DNA from: Mesorhizobium sp. NZP2077
GTDB lineage: Bacteria; Pseudomonadota; Alphaproteobacteria; Rhizobiales; Rhizobiaceae
Assembly (NCBI RefSeq): GCF_013170805.1
Contig: NZ_CP051293.1
Span: 3,106,001 to 3,170,000, forward strand
DNA length: 64,000 nt
Direction of reading: 5' to 3'
Part shown: piece by piece, positions 41,501-49,159 of the stretch
How positions within the stretch are numbered: the stretch's first letter is position 1
Layout of the letters: each line of letters begins with the position of its first letter
Notes under the pieces: model-generated
Told to the model about the DNA's origin: nothing
Database searches by the model: none
The model's input: the letters and a program-made list of their open reading frames with translations, nothing else
Program-made: the position numbers and the translations under genes

Positions 41501-43398
41501 CCGAACGACGTGCCGGCGCCAAGGCTCACCGCGTTCAATCCCAGCGCCAGATTGTTGGCCACGACCAACGAGCCGCCGCCGCTGATCGACACGCCACCAG
41601 TGAAGGTGTTGACGCCCGACAGCGTCAGCGTGCCGGCGCCAATCTTGTTCAGCCCCATATTACCGGAGATGACGCCCGCAAAATTGCCGGCATCGATGTT
41701 GAGGGTGGCCGCTCCGCCCGTATTGGTGAGACTTGCGCCCGCTGCGCCGGTCAGGTTGCCGATCGTCGCGCCGAAGCCGTTGATGTCGACCGCGCCGGCA
41801 GCACCGATGTTGAGCGTCGCGCCGGCCAGTTGTGCACCGATCGAGGCATCGCCAAACTTCACCGAGCCGAAATCGGCGGACAAGGTCGCATTGGCGCCGA
41901 TGGTGGAGACGCCCGCCAGCGTCAGGCTGCCCAGCGAAGCCGCCGTGCCCAATCCAAGCGTCGCTCCGGCGCCGATGTTCAGCCCGCCGCCCAGCGTCAC
42001 ATTGAGGCCAGTGCCGGCCGACAGCGTGCCGCCGAGCCCGGCGCCGATATTGAGCGCGTTGTTGAAGGTGCCATTGGTGCCCAGTGTCAGCCCGGCGCCG
42101 CCACCGAGCGTGACCTGGCCGATGCCGCCGGGGCCGCTGCCCAGTGCGTCGACGTTCGTTGCCAGCACGCCACCGGCGCCAATGGTCAGGCCGCCAGTGA
42201 GGCCGGTGTTGACACCGCCCAGCGTGAGCTGTCCGGCGCCCGTCTTGACCAGGGCGGTGCCGCCGCTGATCGCACCGTTCAGTGTCCCGGTGCCGAGTGC
42301 AACATCAAGCGTGGCGCTGCCGGCGCCGGTCAGGCTGATGGTGTTGCCGAGCGTGACACCGCTGGCGAGGCCAAGCGTGGCACCGCCGGCAAGCGAAGCG
42401 GCACCGGTGCCGAGCGCGCCGTTGTTGCCGGCGACAAGGGTGCCCGCACCAATGGCGACGCCGCCGGTGAAGCTGTTGGCGCCGGACAAGGTCAGCGAGC
42501 CGGTGCCGATCTTGATCAGCGAGCCGCCGACGCCGGTAATGGTGCCGCTGAAGCTGGTGTTGCCGCCGATACCCCCAAGCGTCAGCGCCTTGGCGCCGAG
42601 ATCGACCGATCCCGTGCCCGCCAGCGAGCCGATGCTCATGCCGCCGGATGTCAAGCCGGAAAGGCCGAGGCTGCCGCCGGCAAGGGTGATGGCGGCATTG
42701 CCGCCGGTGCTGGTACCGGCGAAATTCGCCGCGCCGCCGACATTGACCGAAATGGCGGCATTGTCGGCGCTGCTCGAGCCGCTGAAATTGAGCGTGCTGC
42801 CGGCGCCGCCGACGATGATCTGGGCGTTTCCGCCGAGACTGTTGCCGGCAAAATTTATGTCACCGCCGGCGCTGGCGGTGATAACCGCGTTGGCGGCCGT
42901 GCTGGTGCCAGCGAAATTGACGATGCCGCCCAGGCTGGCGTTGACGATGGCATTGCCGGCGCTGGTGCCGGCCCCGTTGAGGGTCAGTGTCCCGGTGCCG
43001 CCAAGCGTGCCGGACATGTTGAAGATCGGCGCCGTGAGCCCGGAACTGTTCTGGATGCCGGCGCCCGTCAGCGTCAGAGAGGTGTTCAAGGCCGGAGCGG
43101 TGACGGCAAACGTGTAGACCGGCGCGGTGGCGGTGAACGATATGCCGCCGATCGTGGTCGACGACCCCGGCGTGAAGGCGACGGCAGGAACTCCCAGCGT
43201 GTCGAACGTCGCGGTTCCAGTTGGAACGCCGATCGGGTTCCAGCTCAAGCCGCTGTTCCATGTACCGCCGGCGCCGGTCCATGTCGCGTCTTGCGCGGAT
43301 GCCGGCCCGGCGACCGATGCGATTGCTATAGCGAGACTCGAAACACCCAGAAGCAGAGCAATTCGATTGGAGCGGCACGAACGAGTCTGCCCAGGCAT
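35515..43398 (-). CDS. Giant autotransporter with 91-residue tandem repeats
   Basis: A 2,627-residue type V-secreted surface protein. Residues 1-35 are a signal peptide (GVSSLAIAIASVAGPASA-Q). The passenger is a low-complexity Gly/Ala/Thr/Leu beta-helix made of autotransporter-associated beta-strand repeats (GAGTLTLSGVNTFTGGVSI). In its middle are ten full and one partial copy of a 91-residue unit starting NGLIKTGAGTLALNGANTFA. The last 275 residues form the beta-barrel (RFAVWSQAIGSRGNFSSDGN to GTLSAKF, ending in Phe). No catalytic motif was seen; it is probably an adhesin. It stands alone, with about 480 bp of AT-rich sequence upstream of ATG 43398. A long antisense frame exists over it but is an artefact. 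Confidence 0.93.
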   Translation of the reverse strand: MPGQTRSCRSNRIALLLGVSSLAIAIASVAGPASAQDATWTGAGGTWNSGLSWNPIGVPTGTATFDTLGVPAVAFTPGSSTTIGGISFTATAPVYTFAVTAPALNTSLTLTGAGIQNSSGLTAPIFNMSGTLGGTGTLTLNGAGTSAGNAIVNASLGGIVNFAGTSTAANAVITASAGGDINFAGNSLGGNAQIIVGGAGSTLNFSGSSSADNAAISVNVGGAANFAGTSTGGNAAITLAGGSLGLSGLTSGGMSIGSLAGTGSVDLGAKALTLGGIGGNTSFSGTITGVGGSLIKIGTGSLTLSGANSFTGGVAIGAGTLVAGNNGALGTGAASLAGGATLGLASGVTLGNTISLTGAGSATLDVALGTGTLNGAISGGTALVKTGAGQLTLGGVNTGLTGGLTIGAGGVLATNVDALGSGPGGIGQVTLGGGAGLTLGTNGTFNNALNIGAGLGGTLSAGTGLNVTLGGGLNIGAGATLGLGTAASLGSLTLAGVSTIGANATLSADFGSVKFGDASIGAQLAGATLNIGAAGAVDINGFGATIGNLTGAAGASLTNTGGAATLNIDAGNFAGVISGNMGLNKIGAGTLTLSGVNTFTGGVSISGGGSLVVANNLALGLNAVSLGAGTSFGIGAGTILTNDLNIAGAASLDVSAGIGTLNGALTGAAALTKTGAGQLTLGGVNTGFTGGLTIGAGSVLATNVNALGSGPGGIGQVTLGSGTELTLGANGTFNNALNLGAGLGATLSAGPGIAATLGGGLNLGAGATLGIGTVTNNGVVALAGASTIGAGATISANFGTLQLGDAAIGAALGNATLNVAATGAVDLNGFGATIGNLTGVAGGTIGNAGAAATLDVAAGNFGGAITGNISLDKTGAGTLTLTGNNSFAGSVTIGGGTLIAGSNNALGLAANPVSLAGGAALGLGAGISLGNNIGLTGAGNASLDVSAGIGTLTGIISGGAANGLIKTGTGTLALNGANTFAGGIDITAGTVIAGNNTALGTGAATLAGGATLGLGAGITLGNAIGLTGTGDATLDVALGIGTLNGIISGGAANGLIKTGAGVLALNGANTFAGGIDITAGTVIAGNNTALGTGAATLAGGATLGLGAGITLGNAIGLTGAGDATLDVALGTGTLTGIISGGAANGLVKTGTGTLALNGANTFAGGLDITAGTVIAGNNLALGTGAASLAGGATLGLGGGITVGNAIGLTGVGDATLDVALGTGTLNGIISGGAANGLIKTGAGTLALNGANTFAGGLDITAGTVIAGNNTALGTGDASLASGATLGLGAGITLGNAIGLTGAGDATLDVALGTGTLNGIISGGAANGLIKTGAGTLALNGANTFAGGIDINAGTVIAGNNLALGIGAASLAGGATLGLGAGITLGNAIGLTGAGDATLDVALGTGTLTGIISGGAANGLIKTGAGVLALNGANTFAGGIDINAGTVIAGNNTALGTGAATLAGGAALGLGAGITLGNAIGLTGAGDATLDVALGTGTLTGIISGGAANGLIKTGVGTLALNGANTFAGGLDITAGTVIAGNNSALGTGAATLAGGATLGLGAGITLGNAIGLTGTGDARLDVALGTGTLNGTISGGAANGLIKTGAGVLALNGANTFAGGIDINAGTVIAGNNTALGTGAATLAGGATLGLGAGITLGNAIGLTGAGDATLDVALGTGTLTGIISGGAANGLVKTGTGTLALNGANTFAGGLDITAGTVIAGNNLALGTGAASLAGGATLGLGGGITVGNAIGLTGVGDATLDVALGTGTLNGIISGGAANGLIKTGAGTLALNGANTFAGGLDITAGTVIAGNNTALGTGDASLASGATLGLGAGISLANNIGLTGTGDATLDVALGTGTLGGIISGGAANGLIKTGAGTLALNGANSFGGGLDITAGVVIAGNTGALGTGDATLSAGTQLILGANGTFNSGLALATGTAATLSAQAGIDALLAGPLTLGAGADLHIGSAGNTGTVALDGAGASVGAGTTLSVDFGTLQLGDAAAGTLTAGTGATLDVAAQGTFDLNGFGATATNLTGAAGATITNDGGAAAILSAGAGSFAGTIKDGAGGLGLDKIGSGLLTLSGTNSYTGTTMVLRGTLDIAGSIANSDVTINAGGTLAGIGTVGGIDAGAGATVAPGSPTGTNPIGTLTVAGDVAFGAGSTLAVNVTGTGTSDLIAATGTTTLTGGTASVSGMLAANTAYTLITSGTGVNGTFDTLLAGGGSAFLTPTLVYQPDAVVLQVDRNDVSLGGIGQTPNQQNVGAAVDTLDPANPILIAVLNSSEAQARAAFDQLSGEVHPSATSALIDETRFLRKTMADRIITGLAGDARDPDSYVDLKDPLLSRSAATPAPERFAVWSQAIGSRGNFSSDGNAAELNHSLGGLLIGVDGPVGDNWLVGAAAGYSHSSFDVDDRRSSASADSYHIMAYAGTQLDKIGLRFGAGHSWHTVKTDRTVDFPGFADRLSADYDASTTYAFGEMGYSMSANGIDFEPFVNAAYVHLDADGFTETGGPAALTSGGITRDVPYTTLGLRTATDITTGATMLRAHGMVGWQHAYSDVVPTETFALTGSDAFDVSGVPIAREALVLEAGANWHLTEKTSLDLTYSGQLASGAQEHSLKGTLSAKF
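37785..40510 (-). repeat. Ten tandem 273-bp units in the autotransporter gene
   Basis: Units of 273 bp (91 codons) recur with 80-98 percent similarity by eye; the anchor encoding NGLIKTG occurs at about 37768, 38041, 38314, 38587, 38860, 39133, 39406, 39679, 39952, 40225 and 40498. Two blocks, about 37937-38517 and 39575-40155, appear identical and are exactly six units (1,638 bp) apart. This indicates recent duplication or gene conversion within the array. Confidence 0.9.
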
Positions 43399-43878
43399 GA
43401 TTTGCCCTCCCGCTTTCAGGCTTACTTCAAGATTATCTCTCTCTATCTTTATGTTCTTTATAGTTAACGAAAAGTTAACACCAGTGGTCAGGATCTACAA
43501 GTAGAAAGCAAAAATATCTATGTACTTTAGAGATTTTGCATACTCAATTTTCTTTGGTCTAAAGTCGCGTAAATTCTTACTTTGCAGCCTAATATAATGC
43601 TAATTTAGCGTAACTTCTCCAATAATATCGATTATCTTTGTTTTCAAGATAAAAAATATCTCAAGCGGATGAGGCGAAAAGCTCGTGCATGGACGGCGAG
43701 ACCGAATCAGTGGCCGGTATTTGTCTGGGATGCTGCTTCGGGCGTGCCCATCCATTCTCGTGGTCAATGGCAGTGGTTCGCCTCGACAACCAGCTGTCGG
43801 GGCAGCTGCCCAAAGCTTTGCCATGCCTGGCGGCACGGCTAGACTGCCGTTTTTCAGAGGAGGGACCGAGGAGGGACC
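43399..43878. promoter_or_regulatory. AT-rich upstream region of the autotransporter gene
   Basis: The 480 bp between the autotransporter and BKACE genes is far more AT-rich (notably 43430-43670) than its surroundings and carries no gene. It contains several TATAAT-like stretches, for example TAATATAATGC near 43590. Such islands are typical targets of nucleoid silencers and often contain regulated promoters. No specific operator could be assigned. Confidence 0.4.
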
Positions 43879-44598
43879 ATGATCGTACAGGCCTGCATCA
43901 ATGGCGCGCGTCCGCGCGATTTCCATCCGAAGCTGCCGCTCGACGCGCAGGCCATGGCCACCGATGCCGCGGCCTGCGTTGCCGCCGGTGCCGCCGAACT
44001 GCACATCCATCCGCGCGGTGCCGAAGGGCGCGAAAGCCTGGGCGCCGTCGACGCGACGGTGCTTGCCGTGCGCCGGGCCTGTCCGGGCACATTTGTCGGC
44101 GTGTCGACCGGCGCCTGGATCGAGAACGATGTTTCGCGCACCCGCGCGGCGATTGCCGGCTGGCGCGAGCTGCCCGACTATGCCTCGGTCAACCTGTCGG
44201 AGGCCGACGCGCCTGCCGTGATGGACCTGTTGCGCCAGCGCGGCGTCGGCATCGAGGCAGGGCTTGCCACTGTCGCCGATGCCGAGCGCTTCGTCGCACT
44301 TGCCGAGCACAGCCAAGTGTTGCGCATTCTGATCGAGATCGACATCCAGGATTTGTCCGCCGCACTCGACGAGGCGCAAGGCATCGCCGCCGTGTTGGAG
44401 CGCGCCGAAGCGCGGCGGCCGATCCTGCTGCATGGCGTCGACGCCACCGTCTGGCCGTTCGTGAGGCTGGCGCAGCAAAAGCGCTGGTCGACGCGCGTCG
44501 GCCTGGAAGACGGCAAGACACTGGCTGACGAAACGGTGGCCAAGGACAATGCGGACATCGTTGCGGCCGCCGTCGCTATCTTCCGGTCGGCCGGCTGA
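43879..44598 (+). CDS. BKACE family enzyme (3-keto-5-aminohexanoate cleavage-type, DUF849)
   Basis: A 239-residue TIM-barrel protein. IVQACINGARPRDFHPKLPL at the N-terminus, ELHIHPRGAEGRESL with the metal-binding His-x-His, VGVSTGAWIE, YASVNLSEADAPAVM and a C-terminal RVGLEDGKTL match the beta-keto acid cleavage enzyme (BKACE) family, which condenses a beta-keto acid with acetyl-CoA. It is shorter than typical members (about 300), as in one subgroup. The substrate is unknown. It is convergent with the acyl-CoA ligase pseudogene; a catabolic link is possible but not shown. Confidence 0.8.
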   Translation: MIVQACINGARPRDFHPKLPLDAQAMATDAAACVAAGAAELHIHPRGAEGRESLGAVDATVLAVRRACPGTFVGVSTGAWIENDVSRTRAAIAGWRELPDYASVNLSEADAPAVMDLLRQRGVGIEAGLATVADAERFVALAEHSQVLRILIEIDIQDLSAALDEAQGIAAVLERAEARRPILLHGVDATVWPFVRLAQQKRWSTRVGLEDGKTLADETVAKDNADIVAAAVAIFRSAG

Positions 44599-44603
44599 AT
44601 GGC

Positions 44604-46117
44604 TCAGTCCTGGCCGCCGGCTGGTGCTGTCCATGTGCGAAGGATGTGTTTCTGGATCTTGCCGGAGGCGGTGCGCGGCAGCGCCTCGGTGACCAGAAAC
44701 GCCTTTGGCACCTTGTAGCGGGCGATGCGGGCGCCGCAATGGCTCGCCAGATCAGCCGGATCGACAACGCAACCGGCTTTCGCCACGACGAAGGCGCGGC
44801 CGACTTCGCCCCAGCGTTCGTCGTCGACGCCGATCACCGCGGCCTCGGCGATGTCGGGATGGTCGAGCAGCACCATCTCGATTTCGACCGGATAGACGTT
44901 CTCGCCGCCGGAGATGAACATGTCCTTGCGGCGGTCGACGAGGGTGACGAAGCCTTCATCATCCTGCCGCGCGATGTCGCCGGTGCGGAACCAGCCATCG
45001 GCGGTGAAGGCGCGCTCCGTCTCTTCCGGCCGGTTCCAGTAGCCTGATGTGATCGAGGGGCCGGACAGCCAGATCTCGCCTGGCTCGCCGGCCGCGACGT
45101 CGCCGCCTTCGTCGTCGACGATGCGTAGGCTGATCATCGGCGCGGCCAGGCCGGCCGAGCCCGCCTTGCCTGCAATGCGGTCGGCTTCGACAGGCATGCC
45201 AAGCACGGTGCCGGCTTCGGTCATGCCGAAGCCTCGACCATGCGGATGCCTCGCGCCAGCCACCAGTTGATGTCGGCTGCCGGGTTGGGCGCGCCGCCGG
45301 TGAAGATGGCGGTCAGGGTGGTCCAGTTCGCCGGCGCGAAATCCGGGTGGTCGCGCAGCATGCTGGCCATCTGCGGCACGCAGAAATAATGGGTGACGCC
45401 AAGGGCTGGATCGGCGAGGCGCCGGTTGGTGGCGACGGCGTCGAAGCCGGACGAGATCAGCACCGTGCCGCCCTGCAGCAGCGGCGGACGCAAATTGGTG
45501 ATGAGGCCGATGACATGGAACATCGGCGCGTCGCAGAGGAAGACACTGGCATTGCCGACCCGCCCCAGCACGCCGAAATTGACCGCCGTGGCCAACGCAT
45601 TGCGCTCGCTGACGATGACGCCTTTCGGCCGGCCCGACGTGCCTGAGGTGTAGAGGATGATCGATGGCGCATCGCCGGCGGGCAGGGGACGGCGCGGCGC
45701 GGCTGCCTGCGCCTCGACTGCTTTCGCGAAGGCCGTGATTTCGACAGGCATACAGCGCCTGGTCAGCGCCAGGTCGATTGCCGTGTCATGCACCAGCAAC
45801 ACCGGGTCGCAATCCTCGATGATCGCCTGCTGTTCGGCGGCGGCCAGCCGCCAGTTGATAGGCACGAAGATGGCGCCGAGCCGCATCGTGGCCTGCTGCA
45901 GGATCAGCAGTTCGGCGCTGTTGCGGGCAAGCGTCGCGATCCGTTGTCCCGGTTCGAAGCCGTAGCCGGTTTCGAGAACGCCGACGGCGCGCTGGATGGC
46001 CTCGTCGAGCGCGGCATAGGTCCAGCGTCGGCCGGATGCGAGGTCGACACAAGCGAGACGATCCGGTTGCGCCCTGGCGTGCAGGGCCACGGGATCGGGC
46101 GTTGTCCAGGCCGGCAT
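44604..46117 (-). pseudogene. Acyl-CoA (probable hydroxycinnamoyl-CoA) ligase, frameshifted
   Basis: An AMP-forming CoA ligase of the ANL family split by one base. The first part, from ATG 46117 behind GGAGGA, includes IILYTSGTSGRPKGVIVSER and FVPINWRLAA, ending GIRMVEASA. At about 45233 a shift by one base gives the rest: GFGMTEAGTVLGMP, SGYWNRPEETERAFTADGWF, RTGDIARQDDEGF and LPRTASGKIQKHILR. A missing G (C on the plus strand) in GAGGGCTTC explains it. The gene lies 31 bases after ech in the same operon, so its likely role is activation of ferulate or coumarate with CoA. As written it encodes no complete ligase. Confidence 0.85.
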
Positions 46118-46148
46118 TCGCATCTCCTCCCAGATAGCGTCGATGCTG

Positions 46149-46964
46149 TCATCTGGCCTTGTCGTAGGCGCCGAGCCCAGGCTTGTAGCTCTTTTCATCG
46201 ATGAACTGGCGGATGCCTTCCTTGCGGCCCGAATTGTCATGGAAGTTGGCCGCCTCCTGGGCGCGGACGAGATAGTCCTCGGCATTGTCGTAGGTCATCT
46301 CGGCGACGCGGCGGATGGCGTCCTTCGTCGCCTTGAGCGCAATCGGGTTCTTCTTCAGCAAGGTGTTGGCGACCTCGGTGACACGCGACTTCAACTCGGC
46401 CAGCGGCAGGCTTTCATTGACCAGCTTCCAGGCGGCCGCCTTTTTGCCGTCGATCAGTTCGCCGGTCAGCGCGTGGTACATGGCATCGCGCATCGACAGG
46501 AGGTCAACCACCACCTTGGTGGCGCCGCCGCCGGGCAGGATGCCCCAGTTGATCTCAGACAGCGCGAACTGCGCCTCGTCGGCGGCAAAGGCGAGGTCGC
46601 AAGCGAAGAGCGGACCATAGCCGCCGCCAAAGCACCAGCCATTGACCATGGCGATGGTCGGCTTGCCATACCAGCGCAGGCGCCGCCACCAGCCATAGGC
46701 TTCGGACTGCGCCTTGCGGATGGCGCCAAGACCCTTGGCCTCGGTCTCGCGGAAATATTCCTTGAGGTCCATGCCCGCCGACCAGGCGCTGCCTTCGCCC
46801 GACAGCACCAGCACGCCGACATCGTCGCGGAACTCGAGTTCGTCGAGAACCTCCATCATGCGCCGGTTGAGCGCCGGGTTCATGCAATTGCGCTTGTCCG
46901 GCCGGTTGAAGCGCACCCAGGCGATGCCATTCTCGACATCGAAGGCAACGGTCTCGTCGGTCAT
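46149..46964 (-). CDS. ech: p-Hydroxycinnamoyl-CoA hydratase/lyase (feruloyl-CoA hydratase-lyase)
   Basis: A 271-residue crotonase-fold enzyme. The features WVRFNRPDKRNCMNPALNRR, SAWSAGMDLKEYFRE, TIAMVNGWCFGGGYGPLFAC and LSEINWGILPGGGATKVVV, plus the C-terminal EGIRQFIDEKSYKPGLGAY, are characteristic of hydroxycinnamoyl-CoA hydratase-lyase, which converts feruloyl-CoA to vanillin and acetyl-CoA. The GMDLKEYF and SEINWGI signatures distinguish it from general enoyl-CoA hydratases. It is the first gene of the operon, divergent from a MarR gene. No vanillin dehydrogenase gene is in the window. Confidence 0.88.
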   Translation of the reverse strand: MTDETVAFDVENGIAWVRFNRPDKRNCMNPALNRRMMEVLDELEFRDDVGVLVLSGEGSAWSAGMDLKEYFRETEAKGLGAIRKAQSEAYGWWRRLRWYGKPTIAMVNGWCFGGGYGPLFACDLAFAADEAQFALSEINWGILPGGGATKVVVDLLSMRDAMYHALTGELIDGKKAAAWKLVNESLPLAELKSRVTEVANTLLKKNPIALKATKDAIRRVAEMTYDNAEDYLVRAQEAANFHDNSGRKEGIRQFIDEKSYKPGLGAYDKAR

Positions 46965-47004
46965 GGTCAGTGTCCTCCCGATTCACCACAGCTATGGAAA
47001 ATTG

Positions 47005-47042
47005 CTATGCAGCATAGCTATCCTTATTGCTATGTCGCATAG
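47005..47042. promoter_or_regulatory. Two palindromic MarR-type operators
   Basis: CTATGCAGCATAG at 47005-47017 and CTATGTCGCATAG at 47030-47042 are palindromes sharing CTATG...CATAG arms, 25 bp centre to centre, in the 100-bp divergent promoter between ech and the MarR gene. The layout is that of MarR regulators repressing both genes until a CoA-thioester or acid effector binds. Confidence 0.7.
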
Positions 47043-47064
47043 TCTTTTTCGCTTGACAAGAGGG

Positions 47065-47562
47065 ATGATCGCGGCGATCGGTTGCAGCATGGATGACGCA
47101 GAGGTTCACGCCAGCAGCGCCGCGCGAAGTGCGATGGCCGAGGACGCGCTCGACGCGCAGATCGGCTACAATCTCAGGCGTGCCTCGGCCTTTGCGCTCA
47201 ACGATTTTGCGGTCGACCTGGCCGATGCGGCGCTGCGCCCGGTGACCTACGGGATGCTGGCGCTGATCGATGAGCGGCCCGGCATCCGCGCGGCCGAGCT
47301 CTGCCGCCTGCTCGGCATGAAGAGCGCCAACATGGCGCCGCTGCTCGCAGAGTTGGAAGAGCGCGGACTGGTCGAGCGCGACGACCATGCGCAGGACAAG
47401 CGCGTGCGGATGCTGACCCTGACACGGGCTGCAAGAGAAGCCATGCCGGGATGGCGGCAACAGGTTCGCCGGCACGAGGACCGGTTCCTGCATCGACTGA
47501 CGAAAAAGGAGCGGGCAACGCTGCTGCGCATGCTGCGAATGATCTGGACGGACGAAGACTGA
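47065..47562 (+). CDS. MarR-family transcriptional regulator
   Basis: A protein of about 165 residues with the MarR winged-helix fold: YNLRRASAFALNDFAVDLAD, VTYGMLALIDERPGIRAAEL, CRLLGMKSANMAPLLAELEE, RGLVERDDHAQDKRVRMLTL. It probably represses the divergent hydroxycinnamate operon, as FerR/CouR-like proteins do in other bacteria, the ligand being the CoA thioester; this is inferred from position. ATG 47065 or ATG 47089 may be used. It ends eight bases before the DUF1275 gene stop (convergent). Confidence 0.85.
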   Translation: MIAAIGCSMDDAEVHASSAARSAMAEDALDAQIGYNLRRASAFALNDFAVDLADAALRPVTYGMLALIDERPGIRAAELCRLLGMKSANMAPLLAELEERGLVERDDHAQDKRVRMLTLTRAAREAMPGWRQQVRRHEDRFLHRLTKKERATLLRMLRMIWTDED

Positions 47563-47569
47563 GAGCCAC

Positions 47570-48253
47570 CTACCTAGCTTCTTCATTGGGTGCCGAAAGC
47601 CGCAGCACCAGCGCGGCGAGCGCGATCACCGGCGGGACGACGAAGCACCAGACATTGGCGAAGGCGTAGCCGAGGGCGGCTGCGGCGCAGCCGGCGGCGA
47701 AGACGGCGACCGCTGCCGCCATGCGCCGCAGGCGGGCGATCAGGGCAGGGCGGGCCTCCGGTGCCGTGCCGCCGATGAGGTCGGCGAGGTCGATCATGAT
47801 CTGGGTGGTGGTGCCGGTCATCAGCGTCGAGGGCGGGGCGGCCGCCAGATGGACCCGGTGCACCGCGTTCTGGATAGCCATCGCGGCGACCAGCACCATG
47901 CCGGTGACGATCGCGGCCGCACTGTCGCCGCTGGCGAAGGGGCCGAAGCGGATCGCCAGTCCAGCGCCTATGACAAGCAGTGCCAGTTTGGTCGCCAGCA
48001 GGACCCCGAGCGCCTGACGTCCCCGCCGGCGCAAGTGTTCGCCGGCCAGCCGGGTCAGGATGACGACGATGCAGAACACCGGCAGCGCCAGGAGCTTTGC
48101 CAGCACGCCCGAAATGCCGAGCACCAGCGACGCGCCGAGGGTGACGAAATTCCCCGTCACATGCGCGGTGAACAGGCCCTGCAGCGCCAGGAAGCCGGCC
48201 GTATCGACATAGCCGCCATTGAGGCTCAACAGCAGCGGCAGTGTGGGCTTCAT
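47570..48253 (-). CDS. DUF1275 (YoaK-like) membrane protein
   Basis: A 227-residue inner-membrane protein with six or so hydrophobic segments: LLLSLNGGYVDTAGFLALQG (the family signature G-x-V-D-x-x-x-F/L), FTAHVTGNFVTLGASLVLG, IVTGMVLVAAMAIQNAVHR, STLMTGTTTQIMIDLADLI. Members are conserved but without assigned biochemical function. ATG 48253 gives MKPTLPLLLSLNGG; longer starts at 48304 and 48289 are also open. Confidence 0.83.
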   Translation of the reverse strand: MKPTLPLLLSLNGGYVDTAGFLALQGLFTAHVTGNFVTLGASLVLGISGVLAKLLALPVFCIVVILTRLAGEHLRRRGRQALGVLLATKLALLVIGAGLAIRFGPFASGDSAAAIVTGMVLVAAMAIQNAVHRVHLAAAPPSTLMTGTTTQIMIDLADLIGGTAPEARPALIARLRRMAAAVAVFAAGCAAAALGYAFANVWCFVVPPVIALAALVLRLSAPNEEAR

Positions 48254-48487
48254 GTCGCATCTCGCGTCGGGGATCAGATAACGTCTCATATCCCGGCGCG
48301 GCATGCCAGTTCCGTGCGGCTCTTGCGGTCACGAGCGCGGCACCTTTTCCGGCTGCCGGCGAGACATGCGGTCATTTAAGTCGCCGCATCACAAACTTAT
48401 TAGAACGCACTTGAGGAACAATCGAAACAAGGGCACGTTCATGGACGGGTGCGGGAGGAACGTGTCCAACTGTTTCGGAGCTCTCGC

Positions 48488-49051
48488 ATGTCGCTGTCCG
48501 GTACGACAACCCGCTACGGAGGCCTCGCCCAGGCATTGCACTGGCTGACGGCTCTGCTCGTGCTTATCGCCTTCCTGGTCTCGGCAGGTGGTCCGCCGGA
48601 GCGAGTCTATTCAGCGGCCCGAGCCTCCACGCTCCTGCTGCATGAGTCGCTTGGCTTCGCCGTCTTCTGGTTGCTGGTCATCCGTCTGGTCTGGCGCCTG
48701 TTCGACCGCATTCCCGAGGCGCCGCCCATGCCCACCTGGATGGAGGTCGCCTCGAAGGCAACGCATTGGGCGCTCTACGCGCTGCTGTTCGCGGTTCCGG
48801 TCACCGCCATGCTTGGGGCCTGGTTCGGCGGTCACCCGGTAACGGTCTACGGCCTGGGAGCGATCGGCCCGTTTTCCAGCAACTGGGGCGCTTCGCTGGC
48901 GGAAATCCATGGCACGCTCGGCGATGTCATCATGTGGCTCGCGGGCCTGCATGCCGCCGCAGCCGTCTTCCATCACGTCTTCCTTCGTGATCGTGTGCTG
49001 AGCCAGATGCTGCCCGGCTTGCCTGATCCGTCCTCCGGGCAGGGTGGCTGA
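48488..49051 (+). CDS. Cytochrome b561-family membrane protein
   Basis: A 187-residue protein with four membrane segments and the conserved heme-ligating histidines: RYGGLAQALHWLTALLVLIA (His in helix 1), LLLHESLGFAVFWLLVIRLV, KATHWALYALLFAVPVTAML and AGLHAAAAVFHHVFLRDRVL. This is the bacterial cytochrome b561 fold, moving electrons across the inner membrane. ATG 48488 was chosen over 48449 because the family start GTTTRYGG follows directly. The gene is divergent from the DUF1275 gene. Confidence 0.85.
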   Translation: MSLSGTTTRYGGLAQALHWLTALLVLIAFLVSAGGPPERVYSAARASTLLLHESLGFAVFWLLVIRLVWRLFDRIPEAPPMPTWMEVASKATHWALYALLFAVPVTAMLGAWFGGHPVTVYGLGAIGPFSSNWGASLAEIHGTLGDVIMWLAGLHAAAAVFHHVFLRDRVLSQMLPGLPDPSSGQGG

Positions 49052-49159
49052 GCGCGGTCAATTCAGAATAGTCCGGATCGCATGATCGACCGGGTGCAGC
49101 CCGCTGGCCTGGAGGCACGCTCCTGATGACACTTTATGGGTTGAGGCAAGGCATAAACT

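Noticed and set aside
37133..43117. A 1,994-residue open frame antisense to the autotransporter
   Set aside because: It arises from the periodic GC-rich repeats: stop codons are rare on the complementary strand of Gly/Ala/Thr-rich codons. The product is a Pro/Ser/Val repeat without a start signal or domain, and two other antisense frames exist there for the same reason.
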